Shown in pieces: positions 48,124 to 59,940 of a stretch of 64,000 nucleotides of DNA. The notes below the pieces were generated by a model that did no database searches, was not told the DNA's origin, and was given only the letters and a program-made list of their open reading frames with translations. The position numbers and the translations under genes are program-made. The DNA is from Holothuria scabra (Eukaryota > Echinodermata > Holothuroidea > Aspidochirotida > Holothuriidae): assembly GCA_037179385.1 (NCBI GenBank), contig CM074179.1:35799905-35863904 (forward strand), read 5' to 3'. How positions within the stretch are numbered: the stretch's first letter is position 1; the number at the start of each line of letters is the position of its first letter.

Positions 48124-51100
48124 CTACAATAATTAATACATACGACAATGGTAATTTCATTTTCATACTGATGACAGGCATGTTATTGGAAATAAAGTCC
48201 ATTTCAGCGTATTACAATAAAGTTAGGGGGTATCATCATCTCATCAAGTATTTTCCATTTTTCACAAAATGTACCAATCTTTATGTCACAGATTGTATTG
48301 TAGTCACTTTAGGCTGTTTTCTTTAATTTGTTTTGAGATTGAAATACAGGTACACTGAACTGAACTGAACTGAGTTAAGCCAATAAAAGGAAAATATTTA
48401 AGGATTAAACGCGGGGTTGTTTAATGTAAAATTTTAACAGAAAATAATGAAATAGCATATTTAGCGTAAAGTGACGTTAATGCTTACTTAATTATCAACA
48501 TTGCAATGGAGTGGACATCGCAATTGTTTCCCGAAGTTTTTAAATAACTTTCTTCTATTATCAATAATGTAATATGAACAAATTTAATTGGAACAAAGCG
48601 GCATTTCAAATTTCACGTTTGGCTTTAAACTCTGTTCAATTACATATCAATACACACAAAAAAAAGAAGAAGAAGAAAAAAAAAAAAAAAACAATAACAA
48701 AAACCAAACCAAAAAAAAATCTCTATCAACCAAAATGAATGTAACCCCACCAGCTTTCCTGAAATTTACGAAACAGTACAAGTTATCACTGGCGGAGCTA
48801 GAACTTTCAATCAGTGTGGGATAGACTGGCATGCCCCGACGGTTTAAGGCAGGCGGATGTTCTGGAAATCAGAACGATCTAGGCCATGTCTTTCGAAATT
48901 GCTCATTTAGCTTCCCACGGCTGGTAAAAACTACTGTACCTTAGCATTTTTCATCCCCGATTTATCCTAGTAAACCATATTTCAATCTTCTACCCACCCC
49001 TTTTCCAAACTATTAGGAGGGTGGCCCTTATGGTACTTGTTTTTTCAGGTCTAGGTTCAGGGTTTTATGATTCGAGATTTTGATAAAGACACTAACTTTG
49101 TGTTAATCTACCAGAACCAAAGACTATTAATATTACAGACGGAACAACATTTAGGAAATCATAATGGTTATAGGTAGATTTTAGTATCTAGAAATCAAGA
49201 TAAATACCCACCCAAGAACCATCAATTTATGCAATTAACGTAATAATATGTGCGAACACCTGATACAGCAAGTACTTAAGTTACTGTTAGATATGGCAAA
49301 GACGAAATATGTTCCTGGACTTTAAATCCTCTGCCTGTGGAAACCTTCTCATTGATTACAATAAAAAAAAACCTTGATTAGATGTGACATTTTGACTTTT
49401 CAATTTGAAAGTATAAAAGGTAGCATTTTTTGTAATATGATGCATTTTCAGTTGGTCTCCATTTACTGAGTATCTAGCCAATTTCATTAGAGTGATCTGG
49501 TAAGGAAAAGCAAGATGAAAACTGCTCATCAGTATATTCTTCAGCAATTTATTCTAGGACAACAACTGCATCCAAAGAAAGCTTTTTCAAAATGGTTTTC
49601 ATTGAAAATTGTTTGTGGAGGACTTGTCACATTTTCATACTCTTTTATTGTTCATGTTGACAAATTTCCCAGAATAAACATGGATGATGGCACGAATCGT
49701 TTTTGTGCCATTTGCAACATATTCTGTGGAAACTGAAAGCCAGATTTAAAGGCAAAAGTTTCTAACATTAGACAGTTCCTATTGTCATGCCCTAACTATT
49801 TTTAAACCCCCTTCTCAGCTGTTTAAAACCCATTTCTTTTTCCTGACACAATCCTAGTTTAATGCGCCATGGCATACCCTGAGGAGCACACGAGCCCTTA
49901 TAGTGCATCAGAACGCACACGGTGCATTGGGATATATCGCGTAATATGAGCGACTCTGCCTTTTTCTTTCTCTTTTTACTTTGACACCAATCCAAGAGCT
50001 TAGTGTTTCCCTGGGTAATTTTTTTGGTTTGCGTGTGAGGGGTACTTGCTGCAAGTCGTTAAGTCTTACGGTGTGCTTAGTTTGGAATCCATGATCTAAG
50101 AAATTATTTTGAACCTGCATAAAGGGGGATGGGTTCACCCGTTGCCCTGTCACGGCAAGCTATTTTACTCCGATAGCCATTTGCACAGAGTGCGTGGGCT
50201 TACAACTTTGGCAGAGCAGCAACTTAAAATGAAATTCAATTACTAAGTTAGTACCCTGGAAGGTTCTATAAACATTTGGTTACCTTGACACTTTTGTTAT
50301 TTTGCCTTTCCTAACATGATGTTTATAAGTATGAGGTTCCATATCGTTCCTCATTACAATGTAAATGTTTTAAGGTTAATTTTAGTTATACGTGTTTGAA
50401 TTTTTACTCTTGTTATCTGGGTTGTATTTCCTATAACATATGCTACAAGAATCTTCAATCATTATGGTATGACATTGTGAAGAAGATAGACTATAGGCTA
50501 TAGTATTGTCGTCAAATCGTCTCATCCTCATGGTGTTCTTTTTAATTGTTAATCTTACAGAGTGCTTACGCTGGAGTTGTGATCTTTTGATAATTCTCAC
50601 GCATTAACGTGTTTAGTATAAAAATACGAGGCCTTTCGTTAAGTAAAGAATTTCAGATTTTATATGCAAGAAGAATGGGTTGTTGTTAAACAAACGTTAA
50701 GCTTCTTAAGCCAAAATTAAAGGCCTGTCCCAATTTTCTTCCAAATTCCTGCCCTAATTTAGATTTTGTCAAAATCGTACGCCACTGGGTATGTCCACTC
50801 CACCCAGCTAAGTGAGGTCCTGTGAGGTAATAGTGGTAAGTTTGCGAACCTTGAGACTGCATTGACCCAACATAGGTTTGGTTGTTGCACTGGCCAATGA
50901 CTGCCAGCAATAGCCGTGCAAAGTGTAAATTCCTTCCAAAAATATATTTGACTCAAATATTCTACCCATCACACCAAGTATGATTTTGGAAAAATATTTT
51001 TGCACCCCCAGGGACTGAAAAAAACCCCAAAGGAGATAGAAACAGGTCAAATGCTAAGAGCAAACTTTAATCTACACCAAGGTAGCCAATTTCAGCCACT

Positions 51101-51433
51101 CCAAATCTGCTAGAAAATTATCCCTCCAGAAACCCAACGAGTAAAAAGTCAAGAGATTCCGAAGATATGAAGCTTGTCACAGTCTACCTGAATATATTCC
51201 GAAATTCAGAGTGGGCCACAATTGCAGGATACCCTGCAACTGCGTGGATCTATCGCAAGTGTATCTATGTCATAGTAGCCGGGTAGCACTGATTGAATAT
51301 CATCATCGGCCAGCATCAATATATTTTTTTGCCCAGGTCACCATTGGGGGGGGGGGCTGCTGGGCGATTCAAGTCCCCCCCCCCTCGTAGCTACACCACT
51401 GATGCAAGAAGAATGGGCTGTTGTAAAACAAAC
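48124..51433 (-). other. NLR-like gene 2, intron 2 (about 3.3 kb)
   Basis: Phase 2 intron. It contains an A-rich run (48657-48690), a hAT-like left end (CACTGGCGGAGCTAG, about 48789), hAT-like right ends at about 50772 (GTACGCCACTG) and 51391-51401 (CTACACCACTG), a G-run, and a short duplicate of the exon 2 donor region (50664-50711). No further exon was recognised. Confidence 0.55.
50664..50711. repeat. Duplicate of the exon 2 donor region
   Basis: About 48 bases match 51402-51449 with around eight differences, covering the last bases of gene 2 exon 2, its GTTTGT donor and the start of the intron. The copy continues into unrelated sequence on both sides, so it is a local duplication, not a second exon. 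Confidence 0.65.
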
Positions 51434-51642
51434 CTTAAGCTGCTCAAATCAGAACACATTGTTGCATATGTTATTACATCAGCCATTTCCTCCTTTGTGA
51501 ATTTCCTCCCTCTGTCTCCTATGACAAGCTCCTTTACGGTAGACAATGCTGGAATTGACAGTTCAGACTTGAGCAAAATGCTCCCGGTAGAAAGATCAAC
51601 TGTGTTGAAACATTCTTTTAACCACAGAAATGAGATTGGAAT
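51434..51642 (-). CDS. NLR-like gene 2, exon 2 (helix and LRR start)
   Basis: A 209-nt exon with acceptor CTCTCTCAG|ATTCC and donor TTAAG|GTTTGT. It enters in phase 0 and exits in phase 2, and encodes 69 codons. Landmarks are FNTVDL, LKSELSIPALSTVKELVI, GRKFTKEEM, VITYATMCSDLSSL. It lies 474 bp downstream of the NACHT exon, whose phase 0 donor fits directly. The homologous gene 1 exon is at 10831-11048. By position in NLR proteins this is the segment leading into the C-terminal ligand-sensing repeats. The GTTTGT donor is non-consensus at position 3 but shares phase and place with the paralogue. Confidence 0.78.
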
Positions 51643-52116
51643 CTGAGAGAGAAAAAAGTGACTATAAGCGAACAGGCCTCTAGTTACAGTAAAAAGTAAA
51701 ATAGACCAATCGCCTGTATTTGTTCCATGGAATAATAAGGGTGGCTTATTTAATTCTTTTAAGATCAATACTTATCTCATCATTGAAGATGGTCAAAACA
51801 AGGGGGTAAACTTAACAACTCTGGTTTCAAATCCTATTTAATTGTTGAATCTGATATAAAATGTATTAAAAGTTGAATTCAATTTCATTAATTTAAAGCA
51901 GGTTCTTTCGCAATCTTGTTTTGTGCTCCTCATGTACTCCCGATATTACCTGCATTTGTTCACTTTGAAATTTAAAGAAATCTACGTCACATGATCTTGC
52001 AAAGTTAAATTACCTGCAAAGGTACTTGCGCGAAGAGAGATAGCTTATTCATTAGTTCTTTATTTATAGATCAAAGACCTCTACTGACAGTGAAAATGTT
52101 AAAGCTATTTACTTAC

Positions 52117-53618
52117 TTGATTGCTTGACCCAATCTCCAGAAGTTGAACAATTGACCATTGAAGCAGCAAACTGTCTGTACTATTGATTGTAATGTAACT
52201 GGAACATATTTCCTTAACTGTTTCTTTAATCTGATCAAAATCACCAGATCGTTCTAGAATGCAAAGGATTGCAAATTTGTCACCATCTTTAACATTTCTA
52301 AGGTAATCAATAATTTTGTTACCAGCGTCTGGGTTCAGGCCACAAGCAAAACGGTATGTGTACTGTAGATCGAAAGGGCTCATATATTGCAACAAAGTTT
52401 GAAGTGTGCTGTGTTTCATCACTTCACGGCTCAAATAGTGAGCAGCATACCATTCACAGAAAAGCTTATGATAAAACCTCACTTCTGTCTTGTATTGAAT
52501 TTCACCAAGTTTGTCTGTAACATCAAGGATTTCTTCTTCGACTAAGATTCCTATCGCTCTGTATTGGTGATAGAAATCTTTTCCTAATATTTGAACGAGG
52601 TCCTCTTTCATCCACACAATCTGTTGGTTTTTACCACCGAGGCCAAGAAAAGCAACTTCGTCTAGTTTAGCGTGATCATTTTCATGTAAATTGATCTTTT
52701 TGACGTTTACATCTTTCATTTTATTCTTCATGTGACTATGAAAGCAAGTTATCATATATTTAAAAAAGCTTGTCACCGACTTAAACTTTAGGAATCGTTC
52801 GCTTTCGTGCGTCATGTGGGCAAACATTACAAAGAACAGGGGTACTTGGCATAATCCCTGGAGAACAGAATTCTTTTGCAGACTTTTTTTAATTTTCTCT
52901 GCTGCCTTAGTATTGTCACCTGATACTGCTTTGCGTATATAGGCATCTCTAGCTTTGCTATCAAATCCCGTAAGTCTGATTCGATGGGTTTGTGGGGGAT
53001 ATGATTCTGGTAAAAAGAATGATCTGGAAGTGAGAACAACGAAACTGTCTTGAAACATCTCTCCTCTAATAGTACTGATGATATCATTTGGATCTTCTAT
53101 CTCCTGGTCTGGATATTCGTCAAAGCCATCAAGAATAAATAAGGTTGATTTACTTTGTTGTAGGATATTTTTAATGTCTCCCTCCGTAATTCGAGAATCC
53201 TTGGGGAGAATAAACTGTTTGATTGCTCTTAATATTGAATGCACACCGCCTAACTGTCTGAGGCGCAAGATAATAAGTATATCCAAGTCAGCTAATGGGG
53301 ACATAGTGTTATGGTTACACCAATCATAAGCAAGTTGCAAAGTAAGTATTGATTTCCCATATCCTGGATCGCCCTCTATAATAGTCCTTGTCGATGACGA
53401 TGATGATGGCAAATTAGTGACGTGATGGTAAGATACCAGCTCTTCCCAGTTTCTCAATCCTTCTATCTTATCTTTTGATATCAGTTTTTCGAAGCCGCCT
53501 TCTACAAAAACTCTGTCGACACAGTAAAGTCTATCTCTGATGTAGGGTATGGGTTGAACTGCACCATATTGGTACTTGTATTTCGTTTTCAACTCTCTTA
53601 CAAAAATACTCTTTGAGT
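52117..53618 (-). CDS. NLR-like gene 2, NACHT exon
   Basis: A 1502-nt exon with acceptor TTTTTTCCCCTCAG|ACTCAAAG and donor CAA|GTAAGT; reading on would stop at 52105. It encodes 500 codons plus two bases. A linker (TKYKYQYGAVQ) precedes a NACHT NTPase: Walker A GDPGYGKS (about residue 82, 53373-53350), Walker B LFILDGFDEYPD (about 53145-53110), sensor VVLTSRSF (about 53045), RIRLTGFDSKARDAYI, then winged-helix and helical parts with FYHKLFCEWYAAHYL (about 52455). It is clearly homologous along its whole length to 42730-44237. Expected role: cytosolic NLR-type sensor that uses ATP binding to oligomerise. The frame stays open upstream to an ATG at 53802, but the conserved acceptor shared with gene 1 argues that 53619-53802 is intron or a separate exon. 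Confidence 0.93.
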
Positions 53619-56600
53619 CTGAGGGGAAAAAAAGATGACAACAAATAGTAAAAGGTATAGTTTTGATATAATAAAGCTTTTCTATAAAAATCAACTGAAT
53701 ATTAAAAACCGAGTAACCGTTATGGAACTTCCGACAAGACCGAATGTTGTCGGTAAATCCATCAGACACATGTAAGGCTATGCGAGGCTGTTCATAATCC
53801 ATTTTTATACGAATAGTGATAAAATGGCAGTCAAATAAAAGGAAACGATTCTAATTTACCATCTTTTATATGACATCACATAGTAATTAAAAGTATCGCC
53901 AAAAAAGGGGTTTGCGTCAATGAATTTCCTTCCTGATCAAAGGAATAGAATAGGAGCCAGTGAAAGATCTTCAATGAGCCACTAACAAATTTAAAAAGTC
54001 TGGGTGATCATGAACATATCCTAAAAACCTGCAATCTGGAAAATACCTATTTTTACCTTATTTTAAATTTATTCCTGGCCCCGTAAACGTTCTTCAAGAT
54101 AACTTTCTAGACTTAATGTCCTATGAGATCATTTCAAACTTGCAGGGATCGAATATGTAGAATTTAATCCATTTTTCTAACAGGTCTTTCACTCATGAAA
54201 TCTTGAATGGAAAATGCAGTCACCCTAAATTGCGATAGTCTGGCTCGAATGCCCCATCTCCTCGGTATCAAAAGAATTTCAATAGAAAGGGGCACAAAAA
54301 AGTTGATGACAAAGAGGACAGTTGGGGCAAACCCCTTTTTGCATGTGGTGCGAAACCGAACGCAAAGGGCGAATTCCTACAATGTCCCCACTTGTAACGC
54401 GGTCCAAAGGAAAAGTCCGAAATTATTATGGTTTCAGCTTACATCCCGGCGGAAAAAATGAAAGTCATCATACAAGTATATTATTCTTTAGCAGACTGGA
54501 TGCAGGGCCTGCTGAGGAGCTCAGTAAGATTCCATGGGCAGTTCCTTGGTGAGTAAAGAGGGCAATGTCACCGAACGCTGCAAGGGGTTGCCATATTTTG
54601 TAGTGAAAAATGATTCCCAAGACGGAGGCGTGGGAGATATGAGTGACATAGAATGGTACAAACTTTACTCTCAACTTGGAGTCATTATGATGGCAAAATC
54701 AGGATGCAACATACTTTTTACCTTTTTATTGCAGTAAAAGTTATTATATCCAAGCGGATCGAGTAAGTAATGAAATGAAAAAGAGAGAAGAATAACTGAT
54801 TAATATCGTTTTTACACTCTTTGACGTTCGTGATGAATCTCGAGCTAATACCTCCTTCCTGTCCAGCGTTTTGAAAAAATTGAATACCTAACAGCCATGG
54901 CAAACGCACGTTTGCAAATGGCTCTAGAGGTTTTTCAATGCTGGCTCGGTTAAACTTGTGAGAGTCTGACAACAGTTTCCACAAGATACTTGATGTGTTT
55001 TGTTTTTCTTTACTTTTGGTGAAAGGACGGCGATCTGTATCAGGGATGGGTCAAGCATTTTTTGAACGAAAGATTGTAATTATAGTATATAAACTTTGAA
55101 CGACTATTTTTTCATGATGAAGAGAAAGGGTTAAATTTGAAGTAGTTGGTTCAACTTTTTCCGTGATTCCTACTTGCAGTCTTCCAGGCTCGGATCCAAG
55201 ACGAGGGGGGGGGGGGGGCTTTTACGACCTACTTTACGACGTACTTTAATAAAGCAAATTTTTATTTCAGCACCATCTTGCAGGTAAGGAAACTCAATTG
55301 CTCTAAAATTTTCAAAGAGGTAGGACCCTCTCCTCAAGCCCCCTTCCTCCAGCGGTGTTACTTGTTTTTATTGATTTTTGTAAAAATACGCAAACCTTGT
55401 TTATTTTCAAATTTTACCTCAAAAGGTAGCATTTGTGGCAGCAGATTGTGCTTAAGAATGCTTATTTTTTTAAAAAGGGGGGTCCATCCCTCAGAATTCC
55501 TCCCGGCCGGCATCGATATATGAGAAGGGGGCAGGAGAGCAGAGAATGTTCAGGTGAGGTGAACAACATTTGCCTTCTTTTCTATTAATCATGCAAACGA
55601 TGTTGGGAAGAAAAACTATTTATAGTCGGGATTTTGAGTAGTCATATCGACGATTCCATCAATTTAATTATCTTGAATTAGCCAAGAGTTACTTTTTAGA
55701 CACATTACCAAATTTCCAAAGACGTTGTACAGTTTCCGGCGAAAAAAATCCAAGACATTTTTTGTGGTAATGTTTTGACCACTTCAGATGTTGCTGATTA
55801 TTTATGGCGAAGGTAAGCTAGAAATAGCGACTGTTAAGATTCTCTTTATAAGTATGAAAACGCAATTTTTGGACATCTGTGCGGTCGCGATTTTTCAACA
55901 TTTCCTCTACTCTCCGCAATAAGCGGTGGCGGTCCGCTTAGATAGTCCTGTGGGCAAAATTACATCCTTAGGGTAAAAGTATTTTTAAAAGCTTTTTTAT
56001 CACTTTGCAATTTGTAAGCTTATTTTGGAGAGAGCATTCTATTGCAAACGGCAAGGCAGTGCTTAAACTGAATCTACGTCTAAAGGTGGGAAATACTACT
56101 TCTAATGGGTCTGATGTTACAAAAAAATGTCTGCATACACCGCACCAACTGATGGTGGAGCTCCGCATGATAGTATTTATATGGCAAAATAACTTTTTGT
56201 GGTAAAGATATACCCCAAACAGAAATGCCTCCGTGCGCCTATGCCGATCGTAAATGCTTTTTTTTGTGTGACTCCAAGTTCGCAAATTTGAAAACGACGT
56301 TTGGGAGGAAGCGTAAATCCACAAACATTTCACTTTTATCCCCATTTACCAAAACTATTCAACATTTAACGCCGTTTTAGACTCTCCCCAGGCCGACTAT
56401 CAGTCAAAATACTTCATGCATCTCCCCCTCCGCCCAAGAAAAACATTTGGCTCAACTTCATGTGGAAGAACGTCTCTAGTTCCCATACCATACATGTCCT
56501 GTTTCCAAACTAACATATTCCTACCTCCCTACAAAACTGCAAAAGAGACCGTCCTTTGTTCACATATTCTGGGTTTCAAGAGGTTTCACAATCAGCAAAC

Positions 56601-56810
56601 TCTGTTACGGAATGCCAACAGCCTGGCATTTTTTTTTTTAATTTATTTTGTTTTTTAACTTAATGATAAATTAAAGATCATTTATAATTCTATTATAAAA
56701 TAAACTTGAGGTGGGAAACCAAGGCACCAAACTTCGGAAGGTGATCCCCTTTCACTACCTTCAGCTTATCAATGAGACACTTAATATATTTTTTTTTCAC
56801 GATAATGGGT
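53619..56810. other. Region upstream of gene 2 NACHT exon
   Basis: Should contain 5' exons and the promoter of gene 2, but none is recognised. Noted: the open stretch 53619-53802 in frame with NACHT (beginning MDYEQPRIALHV); a minus-strand frame at 54718-54984 without a known domain; a G-run at 55205; an inverted GCGGAGCG-family piece at about 55905-55950 (GCGGTCCGCTTAGATAGTCC). The rest is AT-rich with stops in all frames. Confidence 0.45.
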
Positions 56811-56816
56811 GAAGTG

Positions 56817-57090
56817 CAGTGGCGGATCGAGGATCTTTCTTAATGGACGTTGCAACATAATAAGGGCGCATTCTTTTTGAATATTTATCTCCACAAACTT
56901 CAACGATTATGCTATTCACCTATAGGCGCGATTGAACGAGAAAAATATTGGAGAGTGGGGCTGAGTGCCAGCAAGACTATCTAAGTGGAGCGCCATTGGT
57001 TGGCGTGGAGAGCATAAGAAAACTTTTTGCTTCGCACACTCTCCAGATGGTCGGAAACGGCACTTTCGAATATTGTGAGCAGAATGTGCA
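56817..57090 (+). repeat. hAT-like left end plus GCGGAGCG-family segment
   Basis: CAGTGGCGGATCGAGGATC at 56817 resembles hAT-type ends. At about 56980 the family segment follows: CTATCTAAGTGGAGCGCCA, GTTGGCGTGGAGAGCA, CTCCAGATGGTCGGAAACGG. No matching right end or target duplication was found. The nearby open frames are shadows of this repeat. Confidence 0.6.
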
Positions 57091-57448
57091 AGGGACAGAT
57101 AAAGAATATATTCAGCACCCACTTCGAAGTTCTTCAAGAGTGCCCCAATTTTAAGTTTAGCATTCCACTCTTTGTGACATGTCTGAATATGAGACACGTC
57201 ACATCGCAAAGAGTTGCGTCGAAGAGAGTCGGATACTGTAAGGGGCTTTACGTAACTCGACGTGGCCAGGAAGATTCTGCGTCTTAACCCACAGTTCACG
57301 TGGTCGAGCTAAAGTCCGCGTCCTGAAATATTTGCGCTTTAGATTTCAACTACAGTGAATAAAAATCGCGTGGTAATATACGAACTTCATTTGAGTAGCG
57401 GACGAGAAAACCGAGTTGTTGATGGTAACAGAATTTAGGGGAACGTGC

Positions 57449-57496
57449 ACGCTTGAAACACTTACACTTACATGTAAGTGTAAGTGTTTCAAGCGT
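57449..57496. repeat. Perfect 48-nt palindrome
   Basis: The arms are exact reverse complements, with the centre between 57472 and 57473 and no loop. They contain GCTTGAAACACTTACACTT and its complement. The right arm is the start of the 921-bp tandem unit. Further imperfect inverted words (CCAAGCTTCC, AAGCGCTTGG) follow within 60 bases, so the start of the unit can fold extensively. Confidence 0.95.
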
Positions 57497-59315
57497 TGGC
57501 TTTCCAAGCTTCCAACGCTTAAGCGCTTGGACGCTTGGTGACCCTCATTTTACCAGCCATAACAAGCGAATGGATGGAATGTTCCACTTTAATTTTCAAA
57601 TTGAACACCACTGGTTGAATATTCATAGTAACCTATCACAGGTGTCCATTTAGGGGGGGGGGCGGTAGGAAATATCCCCCCACTTTTTTGGGTGGAGGGG
57701 ACACTAACGTAAAAGTCCGATAACACTTTTTTTGTGACCTGAAAGCTAGAAGTTAGGTACTACCAAAAAGACTATACGTGTAGGTTATGAAAGGTGTCCT
57801 CTTTCATTTACACTTTATGATTGACTTTCTGCATTATTAATTCCACATGTTTACTTTGCAAATCCCCAAAATTTTAGAGCGCTCCGCGAGCTTGCAGTCT
57901 CATTCATGTTCTTTTTTCACTTGCATATCAAACATGCCTTATTTATCGGCCTCTATGATTATGTCGATTGTTAGTGTTCATAGGGCAGCAGGTGTGGCTA
58001 TGAAGGAGTACAGTATTTAAGACTGTGAAGAATAGGAATAGTCCCCTTCTTCATTTTTAATGAAATCTGTAGTTTTTAGTGAATGACCAATCTGGCAGAG
58101 CTGAAATTGGCAAACACGTTTTAAGGACACTGAAAATGACTCGGTGCTCAGTGTGCATTCAAATTTTTTTAGAAAAATAAATGATTTCAAACGCAAAATT
58201 TCGACACGAACGCATCACCATTAACAGATCATTAACAGAGAAGTAAAATCACAATGAAGTTTGTTACATATGATACTTCAATCTAGAATTAGAAGTAAAC
58301 CTACATCTGCTGTCTCAGAGTAGTGTAAGATGAGGTTTCGTTCGAAAAAAAAAAAATATCTTAATGTTTTTGTAACAACAATCTTACAACGGTTACAAGT
58401 GTAAGTGTTTCAAGCGTTGGCTTTCCAAGCTTCCAACGCTTAAGCGCTTGGACGCTTGGTGACCCTCATTTTACCAGCCATAACAAGCGAATGGATGGAA
58501 TGTTCCACTTTAATTTTCAAATTGAACACCACTGGTTGAATATTCATAGTAACCTATCACAGGTGTCCATTTAGGGGGGGGGGCGGTAGGAAATATCCCC
58601 CCACTTTTTTGGGTGGAGGGGACACTAACGTAAAAGTCCGATAACACTTTTTTTGTGACCTGAAAGCTAGAAGTTAGGTACTACCAAAAAGACTATACGT
58701 GTAGGTTATGAAAGGTGTCCTCTTTCATTTACACTTTATGATTGACTTTCTGCATTATTAATTCCACATGTTTACTTTGCAAATCCCCAAAATTTTAGAG
58801 CGCTCCGCGAGCTTGCAGTCTCATTCATGTTCTTTTTTCACTTGCATATCAAACATGCCTTATTTATCGGCCTCTATGATTATGTCGATTGTTAGTGTTC
58901 ATAGGGCAGCAGGTGTGGCTATGAAGGAGTACAGTATTTAAGACTGTGAAGAATAGGAATAGTCCCCTTCTTCATTTTTAATGAAATCTGTAGTTTTTAG
59001 TGAATGACCAATCTGGCAGAGCTGAAATTGGCAAACACGTTTTAAGGACACTGAAAATGACTCGGTGCTCAGTGTGCATTCAAATTTTTTTAGAAAAATA
59101 AATGATTTCAAACGCAAAATTTCGACACGAACGCATCACCATTAACAGATCATTAACAGAGAAGTAAAATCACAATGAAGTTTGTTACATATGATACTTC
59201 AATCTAGAATTAGAAGTAAACCTACATCTGCTGTCTCAGAGTAGTGTAAGATGAGGTTTCGTTCGAAAAAAAAAAAATATCTTAATGTTTTTGTAACAAC
59301 AATCTTACAACGGTT
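57474..59315. repeat. Tandem duplication, 921 bp x 2, apparently identical
   Basis: Copies are 57474-58394 and 58395-59315. I see no differences beyond the few bases at the start of the unit. Each contains a G-run, GAGCGCTCCGCGAGC (GC-rich repeat word) and AT-rich sequence without any gene. Only the first copy has the complete left arm of the 48-nt palindrome. The near-identity implies a very recent duplication or an assembly artefact. Confidence 0.93.
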
Positions 59316-59624
59316 GGCCTATGCAACTGTGCCCCAGTAGCACCAATGGGTACCATTTCCCCTACCCCCGATCTGTGATTTTCCCGTAGTAGATTGAAGA
59401 TTTCTTTTGATCAGTTTATGGGTTTATTTTACCTTCTTTCCATTACAAATGATTCCTTACTATTAGAACTTTTGCACAAATTCTTCGCAAACTATGACAA
59501 TTTTCGTTGTGATTGTATTTACTTGTAGAGTACACCCGGTTTTTAAATTCACCATGACCGTATATTCCGTTGAAGTAATTACTAACACTTTCAAGATGGT
59601 GTTTTGAAGTTTTGGAGTGTCCCA

Positions 59625-59876
59625 CACTCTTAAAAAGTTGGTTAAAAACATTCACCAACACTGGTCACGTATGTCAAATACCTGAAATTGGTTAAGTTGT
59701 CCCCAATATTTGTTGTTTATTTGGTTAAAACACAGGCTGGTTGCCCAATTAAGTGGTAAAAAACCTCTTGGATAACCCATTAATCAACAATTATTGGGTA
59801 AACTTTAACCAGTTTCAGGTATTTGTCATACGTGACCAGTGTTGGTAAGTTTATTTAACCAACTTTTTTTAGAGTG
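59625..59876. mobile_element. MITE with long inverted repeats, CACTCT ends (252 bp)
   Basis: The left arm CACTCTTAAAAAGTTGGTTA continues through CCAACACTGGTCACGTATG and AATACCTGAAA. The right arm repeats this inverted for at least 70 bases. The dinucleotide CA lies immediately outside both ends (59623-59624 and 59877-59878). The interior is AT-rich and non-coding. CACT-type ends with a 2-bp duplication would fit a CACTA/EnSpm-like origin, but this is tentative. Confidence 0.82.
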
Positions 59877-59940
59877 CAGGACCTCTAACAATTGAAGCAT
59901 TTAGCACCATTTTTCATCTGTGCCCCTTCTATAAGACACC

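Noticed and set aside
54718..54984. 88-codon minus-strand frame considered as the N-terminal effector exon of gene 2
   Set aside because: No Death, CARD or DED pattern, and no paralogous copy upstream of gene 1 to support it.
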